Of a stretch of 64,000 bases of DNA, positions 42,201 through 50,381 are shown piece by piece. Within the stretch, counting starts at the first letter, position 1, and each line of letters opens with the position of its first letter. Under the pieces are notes generated by a model, which saw only the letters and a program-made list of their open reading frames with translations, was not told the DNA's origin and did not search any database. Source of the stretch: an uncultured Collinsella sp. (GTDB lineage Bacteria; Actinomycetota; Coriobacteriia; Coriobacteriales; Coriobacteriaceae); NCBI GenBank assembly GCA_900543515.1, contig UQRW01000001.1, positions 1 through 64,000 of the forward strand, written 5' to 3'. The position numbers were made by a program, and so were the translations under genes.

Positions 42201-42737
42201 ATCCACACTGCTGGCGAGCTTGCGGCGCATGCTCGCCAGCTCATCCATGCGCGCGTCCGAAAGATCGGAGAGCGCCGCCATGAGACTGGGGCTCGTGGGG
42301 ACGGGCGCCGGAAAGGGAAAGTTGGGATTGACGGCCGGCGCTTTGGGCGCGGTGCGCGCGGGCTGTTTCGGCTGCGCCGTAAACGTGCGGACCGGCGTGC
42401 GCAAACCTTCGACGGGCTCGGCGCCGCTGGCATCCAAATACGCCAGAGCCGTGGCAATAGCGTGCTTGCACATACCGGGGTAACGATAGGCGGCGGGGCA
42501 ATCGCAGTCGTAGTCGATCACCTCGTGCTCGTCCATGTCGAGCGCCACGTGCGTCTTGTACAGGTCGCCGCGCGAACCGCGCACCGAGCCCTCAACCGTC
42601 ACGTTTTTGGAGAAGCGTGAGCCGCTGTCCTCAATCGACAGCACGGCGCCGTTGAGCATGAGCGAGCGACCCTTCATAAAGGTGCCGCTCAGCGCCGCCT
42701 CTTTCCGGAGCGCCTGCACAAACGTCCCCTGCGCCAT
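39273..42737 (-). CDS. SNF2-family helicase with SWIM zinc finger
   Basis: 1154 residues. A SWIM zinc finger is at about 73-95 (CDCPAAYRYPGMCKHAIATA, the CxC...CxH pattern). A long SNF2-associated bacterial region (about 150-640) follows, then the two-lobe SF2 ATPase: Walker A DDMGLGKTLQM, Walker B VLDEAQYIKNP, LTGTPIENRLSELWSIFDF, and the C-lobe LFSQFTGMLDII, SLKAGGVGLNLTAADVVIHY and QATDRAHRIGQ. It likely remodels protein-DNA complexes or RNA polymerase, as HepA/RapA-type proteins do. It lies 28 nt downstream of dnaE on the same strand. ATG 42737 follows GGAGG at 5 nt. The cellular role is unproven. Confidence 0.92.
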   Translation of the reverse strand: MAQGTFVQALRKEAALSGTFMKGRSLMLNGAVLSIEDSGSRFSKNVTVEGSVRGSRGDLYKTHVALDMDEHEVIDYDCDCPAAYRYPGMCKHAIATALAYLDASGAEPVEGLRTPVRTFTAQPKQPARTAPKAPAVNPNFPFPAPVPTSPSLMAALSDLSDARMDELASMRRKLASSVDPDAPKAVLEPSLVPYYNPLFADRFSWALEFRIRCGSVSYVVKDIDGMADAYVRGGTFSYGKKLTFVHTPEAFEDVSTKLLNLVVTTVAYLDDITSSRSASYDFARSGFVAERQLPLSEHSIVYVLDLLRGQTISFEPAWSRGTTTHRTYDVAVEVPPEGEDEALCKRPPLLAAKIAPAAGGSYDLRLPADAYCFASGDVAYLVDTRRARRADVAFSQHAAPFLSRLLPCRTPVHIAADQVGEFCRMALPILRDYTDLTAPAALDTVAPEPGFAMAIGVDDGLVTCKITVTYGDWSADLFSLGAPGSPFEEQRPGVPSRDEVAEFRVMDTAALYFDFYEGGLAFEERDDESLFHLLTEGLSALSELGEVMLSDRLRQVSVRPAPKLSVRATVKSNLLDVELGASGLSAADLAIYLDSYKRHQTFARLTSGDIIRLDEGARAAFGLAEDLGVDAVDLLDGVSLPASSTLFVDSMLARTPALEADRDAAFRRTVERLDTLGKMDFTVPASLKATLRGYQVDGYQWLGSLEHLGLGGILADDMGLGKTLQMIAHILARVEAGDTKPTLVVCPASLVYNWTAELERFASSLDVCAIVGAKAQRRVQIAGTAEHNVVVTSYDLMRRDIDEYAEQDFARVVLDEAQYIKNPLTQVARAAKRLPAGVRFALTGTPIENRLSELWSIFDFLMPGLLGTRESFAKRFESPVEHAEGDNAARLQALVSPFVLRRVKEDVVADLPEKIEDTVMAQLTGEQRKLYLANQDRIAQQVQHREANEFKKDKLKVLAELTKLRQICCDPHLHYEDYKAGSAKLDACMELVHGALDGGHHILLFSQFTGMLDIIGKRLAKEDIGFLKLTGASSKESRAKMVAQFQAGEVPVFLISLKAGGVGLNLTAADVVIHYDPWWNVAAQDQATDRAHRIGQQHTVTVYKLIAKDTIEERIMQMQESKRDLVNSVLGGDGISSALFTREDVLALLGGDGR

Positions 42738-42765
42738 CACTTCCTCCAATCTCACCCGGGGTAGC

Positions 42766-45700
42766 TTAGATAACCGTCACGCGACCCTGGTTACCCACAA
42801 TCGCCTTTGCCTCGGCCAGCAGCGGAATCGAGCGCGCGTTGACCTTGGCCGGCACCTCGGCACGTAGCACGCGCCCGTCCACCTGCTCGATAAAGATCTC
42901 CACGCGGTCGCCGCCCGGGTTGGCGGTAAGCACCGTGGCAAGACGCGCCATATTGCCCTGGCTAAAGCGGCTGTTGGGCACCATGACCTCAAACACCTTG
43001 GGCTTGTTGTTCTCCTCGTTAAGCTCGAGCGGCACGATCTCCTGCGCGATGATCTGGTCGCCGCGGTCCGAGCGCTCGAGCTTGCCCTTAATGCGCACAA
43101 AGGCATCGGACAGCTGCGCGCCGGTCTCGGGATCGACCTCGCCGTACAGGTACCCCTCGGCCTCCTTGTAGGTCTTGGGGAACACGACGACGGTGGCCTC
43201 GCCTTCCATGTCCTCGAGCTGCACGATGCCCATGGGGTCACCGTTTTTGGTCACGCGCTTGGACACGCTCGAGACCATGCCGGCCCACCACAGCGCCTTG
43301 CCCTCGGGAATTTCCTGGTTGATGGTGCCGCCCGTAGGATTCTGAACTTCGTAGCCGGTGTCGATCTGCGAGAACGAGAAGTCACGCGCCTTGGCTAGTG
43401 CATACTCAAACGGGCGCAGCGGGTGGTCCGAGACATAGATGCCCAGAACCTCCTTCTCCTGACTCAACTTGAGGTGGCGGTCCCATTCCTGGCCATCCGG
43501 ATCGGGCACGCTCACCTCAAAGCCCGAGCCCTCAACGTCGCCAAACATATCGAAGAACGACGTCTGGCCGCTCGCGCGATCCTTCTGGCGCTTTACCGCG
43601 GCATCGATGATGTTCTCGGGGTTGTTCTTGTCCACAAAGTGCATCATCTGGCGACGCGGATACCCCGTGGAGTCGAAGGCGCCTGCCTTGATGAGCGATT
43701 CGATCACGCGGCGGTTGGCCTGGCTCGAGTCCACGCGCTCGACAAAGTCGTGCAGCGTCTTAAACGGGCCGCCCGCCTCGCGCTCGGCGATAATCGCCTG
43801 CGCCACGCCGGTGCCCACGCCGCGGATGCCGGCCAGACCAAAGCGCACGCCCTCCTTGGTAGCCGTGAACTCGGTGCCGGACTCGTTGACATCTGGCGAC
43901 AGCACGGGGATGCCGTCGTGACGGCACGCCGAGACGTAGTGCACGATCTTGTCGGTCTTGCCCGTATAGGACGTCAGAACGGCCGCCATGTACTCGTGCG
44001 GATAATGCGCCTTGAGCCACGCCGTCTGCATAACCAGGATAGCGTAGCCGGCGGAGTGCGACTTGTTGAAGGCGTAAGACGCGAACTCGAGAACATCGTC
44101 CCAAATCTTCTGGGCGACCTCGCGCGTGTAGTTGTTCTTGATAGCGCCATTCATCCAGTGGTCGTAAGTGGTCTCGTCCGAGCCATCCTCCCAGTGGAGC
44201 ACCGTCGACGTGAGCAGCTTAATCTTTTTCTTAGCCACGGGCTTACGGATACGCGAGTCCGATTCGCCCTTGGAGAAGCCGCACATCTCGACGGAGATGA
44301 GCATAACCTGTTCCTGGTAGACCATGGTGCCGTAGGTTTCGCCCAGGATGTCGTCCAGACGGTCGTCGTAGGAGACAGCCGGCTCCTTGCCGTTCATACG
44401 GTTGATGTAGGACGAAACCATGCCGGCGCCCAGCGGGCCCGGGCGGTACAGGGCGATCAATGCTACGACATGCTTGTACTCGGTGGGCTTCATGTTCTTG
44501 ATCGTGGCCGTCATGCCGGCGGACTCGACCTGGAAGACGCCGGCGGTGTGGCCGGAGCCCATGAGCTTAAAGATCTCGGGGTCGTCAAAGGGAATCTCTT
44601 CCTCTTTGATGTCGATGCCGAAGTTCTTTTTGATGTTGGCCTTGGCCTTGGAGATAACCGTCAGCGTACGCAGGCCCAAGAAGTCCATCTTGAGCAGGCC
44701 CATGTCGGCGACGGTATGGCCCTCGTACTGGGTAATCTCGACGCCGCCCTTGGTATCGAGCTTGGTGGGCACGTGCTCGTTGACGGGGTCACGGCAGATC
44801 AGAACGGCGCACGCGTGCACGCCCTCGCCACGGGTGAGGCCCTCGATCGAGAGCGCCGTGTCGATGATGCGGCGGGCGTCGTCGTCCTTTTTATAGGCCT
44901 CGGCAAAATCGGGGTTAAACAGATCTTCTTTGCCGGGCTGTTTGTCGAGCACCTGCTTGAGCTTGACCTTGGGGTCGCTCGAAACCATCTTGGACAGGCG
45001 CTGGCCCATGTAGACCGGGTAGTCCAGGACGCGCGCGGCGTCGTTGATGGCCTGCTTGGCCTTGATGGTCGAGTAGGTGATGACGTGGGTGACCTTCTCG
45101 GGGCCGTAGAGCTGGCGAACGTGCTCCACGACCTCGAGGCGCCGCTCATCGTCGAAGTCCATATCGATATCGGGCATCTCGGTACGCTGCGGGGACAGGA
45201 ACCTCTCGAACATCAGGCCGTTCTCGAGCGGGTCGAACGCAGTGATGTTCATGGCGTAGGCGACGATAGCGCCGGCGGCCGAACCACGGCCGGGGCCGAC
45301 GCCGATGCCGTTGTCCTTGGCCCATTGCACGTACTCGGCAACAATCAAAAAGTAGGCGGCAAAGCCCTTGTCGCAGATGACCTTGTATTCGTACTCAAAG
45401 CGCTCTTTGATGTTGACGCCACCGATCTCGCGCGTGGCCCAGTCGTCACCATAGTGCTGGCGCAGGCCCTTCTCGCACTCGCGGCGGAACTGGCTCTCGT
45501 GCGTCTCGCCGGGATCGAGCAGCGGGAAGCGCGGCAGGATGATGGAGTCCCAGTCGAGCTCGACGTAGCACTTGTCGGCAATCTCGAGCGTGTTGTCGCA
45601 GGCCTCGGGGCAATACGGGAACATCGCCCGCATCTCCTCCTCGGTCTTCATGTAAAACTCCGAGCCGGTCATGCGCATGCGGTTGGGGTCATCGACCTTG

Positions 45701-46569
45701 GCGTTCATGCCAATACACATGATGACATCCTGCACGGGCGCGTCCTCGCGGCGCAGGTAGTGGAAGTCGTTGGTGGCGATGACCTTGACGCCCACCTGCT
45801 TGGCGATATCGATGAGCGTGCGGTCCATCTGCTCGTCGGTCAGGCCGTTGTCGGTGGTGATGCCGTGTTCCTGGATCTCGATGTAAAAGTCGCCGGGGTC
45901 GAAGGTGTCGCGGAAGGTCTCGGCCCACTTGATGGCGCCTTCCATGTCGCCGCGGTCGATGTATTTGGGGATGATGCCCGCGATACAGGCGCTCGTGCAG
46001 ATCATGCCCTTGGCATGGCGGCGCAGGTTGTCGAGCGTCACGCGCGGCTTGTAGTAAAAGCCCTGCACGGCGGCCTCGGAGACCGTTTGCATCAGGTTGA
46101 CGTAGCCTTCCTGGTCTTTGGCCAGGAGGATCATATGGTAGAGCTCGGGCTTGTGGTCGCGGGCAAGGGTCTCGTCCGGCGTAAAGTAGACCTCGCAGCC
46201 AAAGATGGGCTTGATGACCAGGGGCGGTTTGAGCTCGTCGATGTTGCCCTTCTCGTCCCACATGGCCATGTCTTTGACGTACTGGGCATGCTCGCGCGGG
46301 TTTGCCTCGGGGTCGGGCTCCACCAGCTCGTCGCGGCGGTCCTTTTCCAAGAAGGCCTTGTCGTGGCTCCAGGTTTTGTACTCGGGCGTGTTGTGATTGA
46401 CGGCGTCGCAGGCCAGCGCCAGGTCGGGCACGCCATACATGTAGCCGTGGTCGGTAATGGCCACGGCGGGCATGCCCAGCTCTACGGCGCGGTTGACCAT
46501 ATCCTGGATACGGGTTGCGCCGTCGAGCATGGAGAAAACAGTGTGATTGTGCAGATGGACGAATGCCAT
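42766..46569 (-). CDS. dnaE: DNA polymerase III alpha subunit DnaE
   Basis: Replicative or lesion-tolerant C-family polymerase, 1267 residues. It has the N-terminal PHP domain (FVHLHNHTVFSMLDG, ITDHGYMYG, residual phosphoesterase site), the palm with catalytic aspartates in MPDIDMDFDDERR, GVGPGRGSAAGAIVAYA, a fingers region with PGPLGAGMV, tandem HhH (NRRVIESLIKAGAFDSTGYP) and the C-terminal OB domain. It lacks the proofreading DnaQ domain of PolC. It follows addA with a 23-bp palindrome between them (46671-46733). Confidence 0.96.
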   Translation of the reverse strand: MAFVHLHNHTVFSMLDGATRIQDMVNRAVELGMPAVAITDHGYMYGVPDLALACDAVNHNTPEYKTWSHDKAFLEKDRRDELVEPDPEANPREHAQYVKDMAMWDEKGNIDELKPPLVIKPIFGCEVYFTPDETLARDHKPELYHMILLAKDQEGYVNLMQTVSEAAVQGFYYKPRVTLDNLRRHAKGMICTSACIAGIIPKYIDRGDMEGAIKWAETFRDTFDPGDFYIEIQEHGITTDNGLTDEQMDRTLIDIAKQVGVKVIATNDFHYLRREDAPVQDVIMCIGMNAKVDDPNRMRMTGSEFYMKTEEEMRAMFPYCPEACDNTLEIADKCYVELDWDSIILPRFPLLDPGETHESQFRRECEKGLRQHYGDDWATREIGGVNIKERFEYEYKVICDKGFAAYFLIVAEYVQWAKDNGIGVGPGRGSAAGAIVAYAMNITAFDPLENGLMFERFLSPQRTEMPDIDMDFDDERRLEVVEHVRQLYGPEKVTHVITYSTIKAKQAINDAARVLDYPVYMGQRLSKMVSSDPKVKLKQVLDKQPGKEDLFNPDFAEAYKKDDDARRIIDTALSIEGLTRGEGVHACAVLICRDPVNEHVPTKLDTKGGVEITQYEGHTVADMGLLKMDFLGLRTLTVISKAKANIKKNFGIDIKEEEIPFDDPEIFKLMGSGHTAGVFQVESAGMTATIKNMKPTEYKHVVALIALYRPGPLGAGMVSSYINRMNGKEPAVSYDDRLDDILGETYGTMVYQEQVMLISVEMCGFSKGESDSRIRKPVAKKKIKLLTSTVLHWEDGSDETTYDHWMNGAIKNNYTREVAQKIWDDVLEFASYAFNKSHSAGYAILVMQTAWLKAHYPHEYMAAVLTSYTGKTDKIVHYVSACRHDGIPVLSPDVNESGTEFTATKEGVRFGLAGIRGVGTGVAQAIIAEREAGGPFKTLHDFVERVDSSQANRRVIESLIKAGAFDSTGYPRRQMMHFVDKNNPENIIDAAVKRQKDRASGQTSFFDMFGDVEGSGFEVSVPDPDGQEWDRHLKLSQEKEVLGIYVSDHPLRPFEYALAKARDFSFSQIDTGYEVQNPTGGTINQEIPEGKALWWAGMVSSVSKRVTKNGDPMGIVQLEDMEGEATVVVFPKTYKEAEGYLYGEVDPETGAQLSDAFVRIKGKLERSDRGDQIIAQEIVPLELNEENNKPKVFEVMVPNSRFSQGNMARLATVLTANPGGDRVEIFIEQVDGRVLRAEVPAKVNARSIPLLAEAKAIVGNQGRVTVI

Positions 46570-46670
46570 GTGATGAGCTCCGATGCGGGTTCGTGTTCTG
46601 ACTGAACGATTTTACCGCACGGCGCGGACGGCACCCGAACCTAGCCAAACCAACACGGCTCCTCTTGCAG

Positions 46671-46733
46671 TTGCGGTGAAATACGGACTGTTTGGCGGCT
46701 TTTTTGGCCAAAACAGTCCGTATTCCACCGCAA
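46671..46733. repeat. 23-bp-armed palindrome between addA and dnaE
   Basis: Arms 46671-46693 and 46711-46733 match at 22 of 23 positions, with a T-rich, GGC/GCC-pairing loop. No U-tract follows on the minus strand. It lies 13 nt from the addA stop and 102 nt before the dnaE start. Confidence 0.8.
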
Positions 46734-46745
46734 GTTATCTGAGGG

Positions 46746-49700
46746 CTAGAAGTTGTAGGTGACCACTTGAGGTTCGGCGGGTTCGACGAAGAGGGTCGGA
46801 TCCGGCTGCTCCACGCGGACGAACTTGACGGTCACGGCCTCAAAGCCCGCCTTGTGCAACACGTCGGCGTAAACGCGCGCCTGCAGGGCGTGCTTCTCGA
46901 GCAGCTGGTCCGGCGTCTCGTCCGGCGTGCCGCCCGTCTTGTAATCAATGACCAGGGCGCGCGACGGATCGGCCGGGTCGGTGGCCAAAGCGTCGATGGC
47001 GCCTTCGGCATATGCACCGTAGCGGGCGATGTCCTCGTCCTCGCAGCCCAGCGAGAAGAACGGCACTTCGGCACGAACGCACGGCCACGCGAGCAGATCG
47101 GCACGAACAGCCGACTTGAGCCAGCGGTCCAGAGCAACGTCGAAGCGTTCGCGCTGCTCCGGCGTCAGGCGCCACAAGCGCGCCAGTGCATCGGCACGCG
47201 CGGCGGGCAGCGCATCGGAACCCATCTCGATCAGCCACTGGCAGGCGGCATGGAACGCCGAGCCCAGCGCCATGGGGTTGCCGGCGGGCTCGACAGCGGC
47301 CACGTCCGCATCCGTCATCTCGGAACCATCCGACTCCGCATCATCGCCAGCCTCGTCCATGGGCACACGCGCCTCGGCGGCACGGTCTTCTGTCTCGGCA
47401 TGGAGCGCCGCGGCGATTGACGAGTAGCTATACGAGTCACGCACCGGAAATGGACAGATGCCCATGCGCACGCCCACTGCCTGGGGATACACAAGCTCAA
47501 ACGAATCGGGCTTGGGGTCGGCAGGACCAGGGACGATTGTACTGGCCGAATCGTCGGCAGCATCTGCATCGGCATCGCCGCGGACAAGCCTGCCCTCGAC
47601 ATCCAGCGAAGCGTTGGCCTCAAACGCCTGCTCGCCAAAGGTAAAGCCCGCGAGCGAGATGAGCTCGTAGTCGCCCGGCTTGGAGTTGTCGAACACCAAA
47701 CGGTCGCTATCGAGCTGCGGCATGTCCAGAGCGTCCGTCGGCAGAATGCGGCGCAGGACATCGTAGGTCAGATCCGTCTCGACATCGAAGGTCGGCGCCG
47801 CCACCTTGCCGCGGCTCACGCCGGCATCCATCGCCAAGATCACCAGCTCGCGCGCACGCGTCATGGCGACATAGAGCAGACGAGCCCGCTCCTCGAGCGA
47901 AAGCTGCAGGTCGTCGTTGCGCAGGCGAACGAATGCCTCGGCGGGAGAACCCGTCGCGCAGACATCCTCCATGAGCTCCGGCGGTAGCCACAGCGACGTG
48001 CCCTTGCCCTTAAACGCGTGCTCAAACTGCTTTTTGACGTCGTCGCCCTTCACAAAGGTTCCGTCGGTGAGCTTAACGCCGTCGAAGCGTGCCGGCAGCG
48101 CCACGACCTGCGCTCCTCCCTCGACGCGACCCATCTGTGCCGCACCCGAGGGCTTACGCACGCCAAAGCACTCGGCGACCGCCACGACCGGATATTCCAG
48201 ACCCTTAGAGGCGTGAACCGTCATGATGCGCACCGCGCCGTCGCCCTCCTCGTTGAGGGCACCCGGGGCTTCCTTGCCCGCCAAGAAGCGGTCGAAGGCC
48301 AGCGCGATGGAACGCGGCGAGTTACCGAACTCGGCCTCCGCCTCGGCCACGGCGTCGAGCGCCTTGAGCACGTTGGCGGCAATGGCCTTGCCTTCGGGAC
48401 CGCGCTGTGCCAGACGCACAAACCAGCCGGAGGCGTTGACCACGTCGCGCGCGATGGCGGCGAACGAATCGCGGCCCACGCGACGAAGCGCATACCGCAG
48501 CACCTCGCGGGCGCGCGTCACCAGCGGCAAGTCTTGCAAACCCGGCACGTCGAAATCACTCATGATGCCCGCATCGATGTTGCGGCGCGACGTCTCGCCT
48601 GTCTGCTCGTCGAGTTTGGTCGCCAGCGCCAGGAACTCCTGGGCGCCGAGCGCAAACATCGGCGAGGCGAGCAGCGGCATAAGGCCCTGCGCCGTATCGG
48701 CCGGATTGGCGAGCGCACATACCAGGGCGCGCACCGTCTGCACCTCGGCTGCCTGGGCAAAGACCGAACCACCCGCGATGACGCAGTCGAGCCCCTGGTC
48801 GCGGAAGGCCTGGGCGTAGACGTCGGCGTTGGTCATGCGGCCCAGCAGCAGCACCATGCCGCCCTGGGGCTGGCCGGCATCGGCAAGCGCGCGGAATCGC
48901 TCGGCGATCGCACGGGCCTTGGCCTGTGTGCGTTCCTGCGTACTGCCGCCGGCAACAAAGAGGGCCTGGCGACGCGAGGCGTCTGCCACCAGCGTGTCCT
49001 TGCGGCCGTCGCTCGCCTCAAGATCCAAAAAGCCCTGCATCAGGCCGCCGTCATCGCCGTCGAAGACGCGTGCCACGTAACGCAGTACCTCGTCGTGGCT
49101 GCGGAAGTTGCGCACGAGTTTGACGAGTTCGCCGGCAGGGGCGTCGACCACGGCAGTCGCCTCGGGCGCGGCAGACGAGCCCACCTTGCGCTCCTGACGA
49201 CGGAACACCTCGACCTCGGCGCCACGGAAGCGATAGATGGACTGCTGCGCATCGCCCACGGTGCACAGCGCGCGCTCCCCCGCACCCGTCAGGTAACGGA
49301 TCAGATCGACCTGCATCTGGTCGGTATCCTGAAACTCATCGATCATGACCATCTTAAAGCGGCCCTCGTACGCAGCACGGATGGCAGGGTAATCGCGCAG
49401 GGCCTCGTAAGCCATACGCAGCAGGTCGTTATTATCGAGGGCGGACTGGGCAGCCTTCAGCGCGCGATACTCGGCCTCCACGGAACGGGCCAGGCCCACC
49501 AACGCATCGAGCGCCGGGCCACCACAGGCAAGCACGATATTGATAAACGCATCGGCGGCCTCGGCCTTGAGCAGCTCGACCTGCTCCTTGGGGAACGCCT
49601 TGCTCGCGCGCGGCATGGTGCACGACATCATGAGTCGCGCCGCATCGACCATGGTCTTGTCGCTCGCCTCGAACGCGTCGATGGCATCGAGCGCCGCCTG

Positions 49701-50378
49701 CGCCTTCTCGGTCGAGGACTTGCTTGCGCCCAGCGCCGCGCGATAGGCATCGGCGAGTGCCGAGGTATCGGCCTGGCCGCGCGCCACGCGCACGTCGTCC
49801 ATACCGCCCGACAACTGGCTCGACAGCTCCAGCAGGTCGCGCACCAGGCCCTTGATGGTCGTGCCGGTGCCAAAGGAACCGCCCTCGCCCGCCATGGGAT
49901 ACCAGGCATAGAGGGCCTTGAGCGATGCCGCGAGCTCGGGGGCGGCATCGGGTGCCGTCGCGCGGGCCAGCACGTGCTCAACAGCCTGGTCCATAAGCTC
50001 GTCGGTATCGGTGAGCACCGTGAACTCGGGGTCGATGCCCAGCTCCAGCGCATGCGCGCGCAGGATACGCGAGCACATGCCGTGAATGGTCGAGATCCAC
50101 GCGTCGTCGACGGTCAGTGCTTCCTCGTCCATGCCCTCGTCGATAAGCGCACGGCGCACGCGGTCACGGATCTCGGCCGCGGCGTCTTTGGTAAAGGTAA
50201 TGGCGAGTACCTGGTCCAGATGCTCGACGAACGGACCGGATTCGGGCGAGAGCGCGTAGACGATGCGGCGCGTGAGGGTAAAGGTCTTGCCCGAACCGGC
50301 GCCCGCCGAGACAAACAGCGGACGGTCGAGCGTTTTGACAATCTGCAGCTGTTGCGGCATCAAAGTCGAAAGATCCAT
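46746..50378 (-). CDS. addA: ATP-dependent helicase-nuclease subunit AddA
   Basis: UvrD-type 3'-5' helicase with a C-terminal nuclease, acting with AddB to resect double-strand breaks to Chi for RecA. 1210 residues: Walker A SAGAGSGKTFTLT, motif II IDEFQDTDQMQ, motif III GDAQQSIYRFRGAE, motif IV/V region VRIMTVHASKGLEYPVV, motif VI VAMTRARELV, and the nuclease core ALVIDYKTGG near the C-terminus. The ATG start is 3 nt after the addB stop, so the pair is translationally coupled. The stop abuts the 46671-46733 palindrome. Confidence 0.94.
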   Translation of the reverse strand: MDLSTLMPQQLQIVKTLDRPLFVSAGAGSGKTFTLTRRIVYALSPESGPFVEHLDQVLAITFTKDAAAEIRDRVRRALIDEGMDEEALTVDDAWISTIHGMCSRILRAHALELGIDPEFTVLTDTDELMDQAVEHVLARATAPDAAPELAASLKALYAWYPMAGEGGSFGTGTTIKGLVRDLLELSSQLSGGMDDVRVARGQADTSALADAYRAALGASKSSTEKAQAALDAIDAFEASDKTMVDAARLMMSCTMPRASKAFPKEQVELLKAEAADAFINIVLACGGPALDALVGLARSVEAEYRALKAAQSALDNNDLLRMAYEALRDYPAIRAAYEGRFKMVMIDEFQDTDQMQVDLIRYLTGAGERALCTVGDAQQSIYRFRGAEVEVFRRQERKVGSSAAPEATAVVDAPAGELVKLVRNFRSHDEVLRYVARVFDGDDGGLMQGFLDLEASDGRKDTLVADASRRQALFVAGGSTQERTQAKARAIAERFRALADAGQPQGGMVLLLGRMTNADVYAQAFRDQGLDCVIAGGSVFAQAAEVQTVRALVCALANPADTAQGLMPLLASPMFALGAQEFLALATKLDEQTGETSRRNIDAGIMSDFDVPGLQDLPLVTRAREVLRYALRRVGRDSFAAIARDVVNASGWFVRLAQRGPEGKAIAANVLKALDAVAEAEAEFGNSPRSIALAFDRFLAGKEAPGALNEEGDGAVRIMTVHASKGLEYPVVAVAECFGVRKPSGAAQMGRVEGGAQVVALPARFDGVKLTDGTFVKGDDVKKQFEHAFKGKGTSLWLPPELMEDVCATGSPAEAFVRLRNDDLQLSLEERARLLYVAMTRARELVILAMDAGVSRGKVAAPTFDVETDLTYDVLRRILPTDALDMPQLDSDRLVFDNSKPGDYELISLAGFTFGEQAFEANASLDVEGRLVRGDADADAADDSASTIVPGPADPKPDSFELVYPQAVGVRMGICPFPVRDSYSYSSIAAALHAETEDRAAEARVPMDEAGDDAESDGSEMTDADVAAVEPAGNPMALGSAFHAACQWLIEMGSDALPAARADALARLWRLTPEQRERFDVALDRWLKSAVRADLLAWPCVRAEVPFFSLGCEDEDIARYGAYAEGAIDALATDPADPSRALVIDYKTGGTPDETPDQLLEKHALQARVYADVLHKAGFEAVTVKFVRVEQPDPTLFVEPAEPQVVTYNF

Positions 50379-50381
50379 GGT

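Noticed and set aside
43423..46605. Long plus-strand open frame opposite dnaE (about 1060 codons)
   Set aside because: It mirrors dnaE, has shadow-type composition (Val/Asp/Gly/His-rich) and no recognisable motif or ribosome-binding site.
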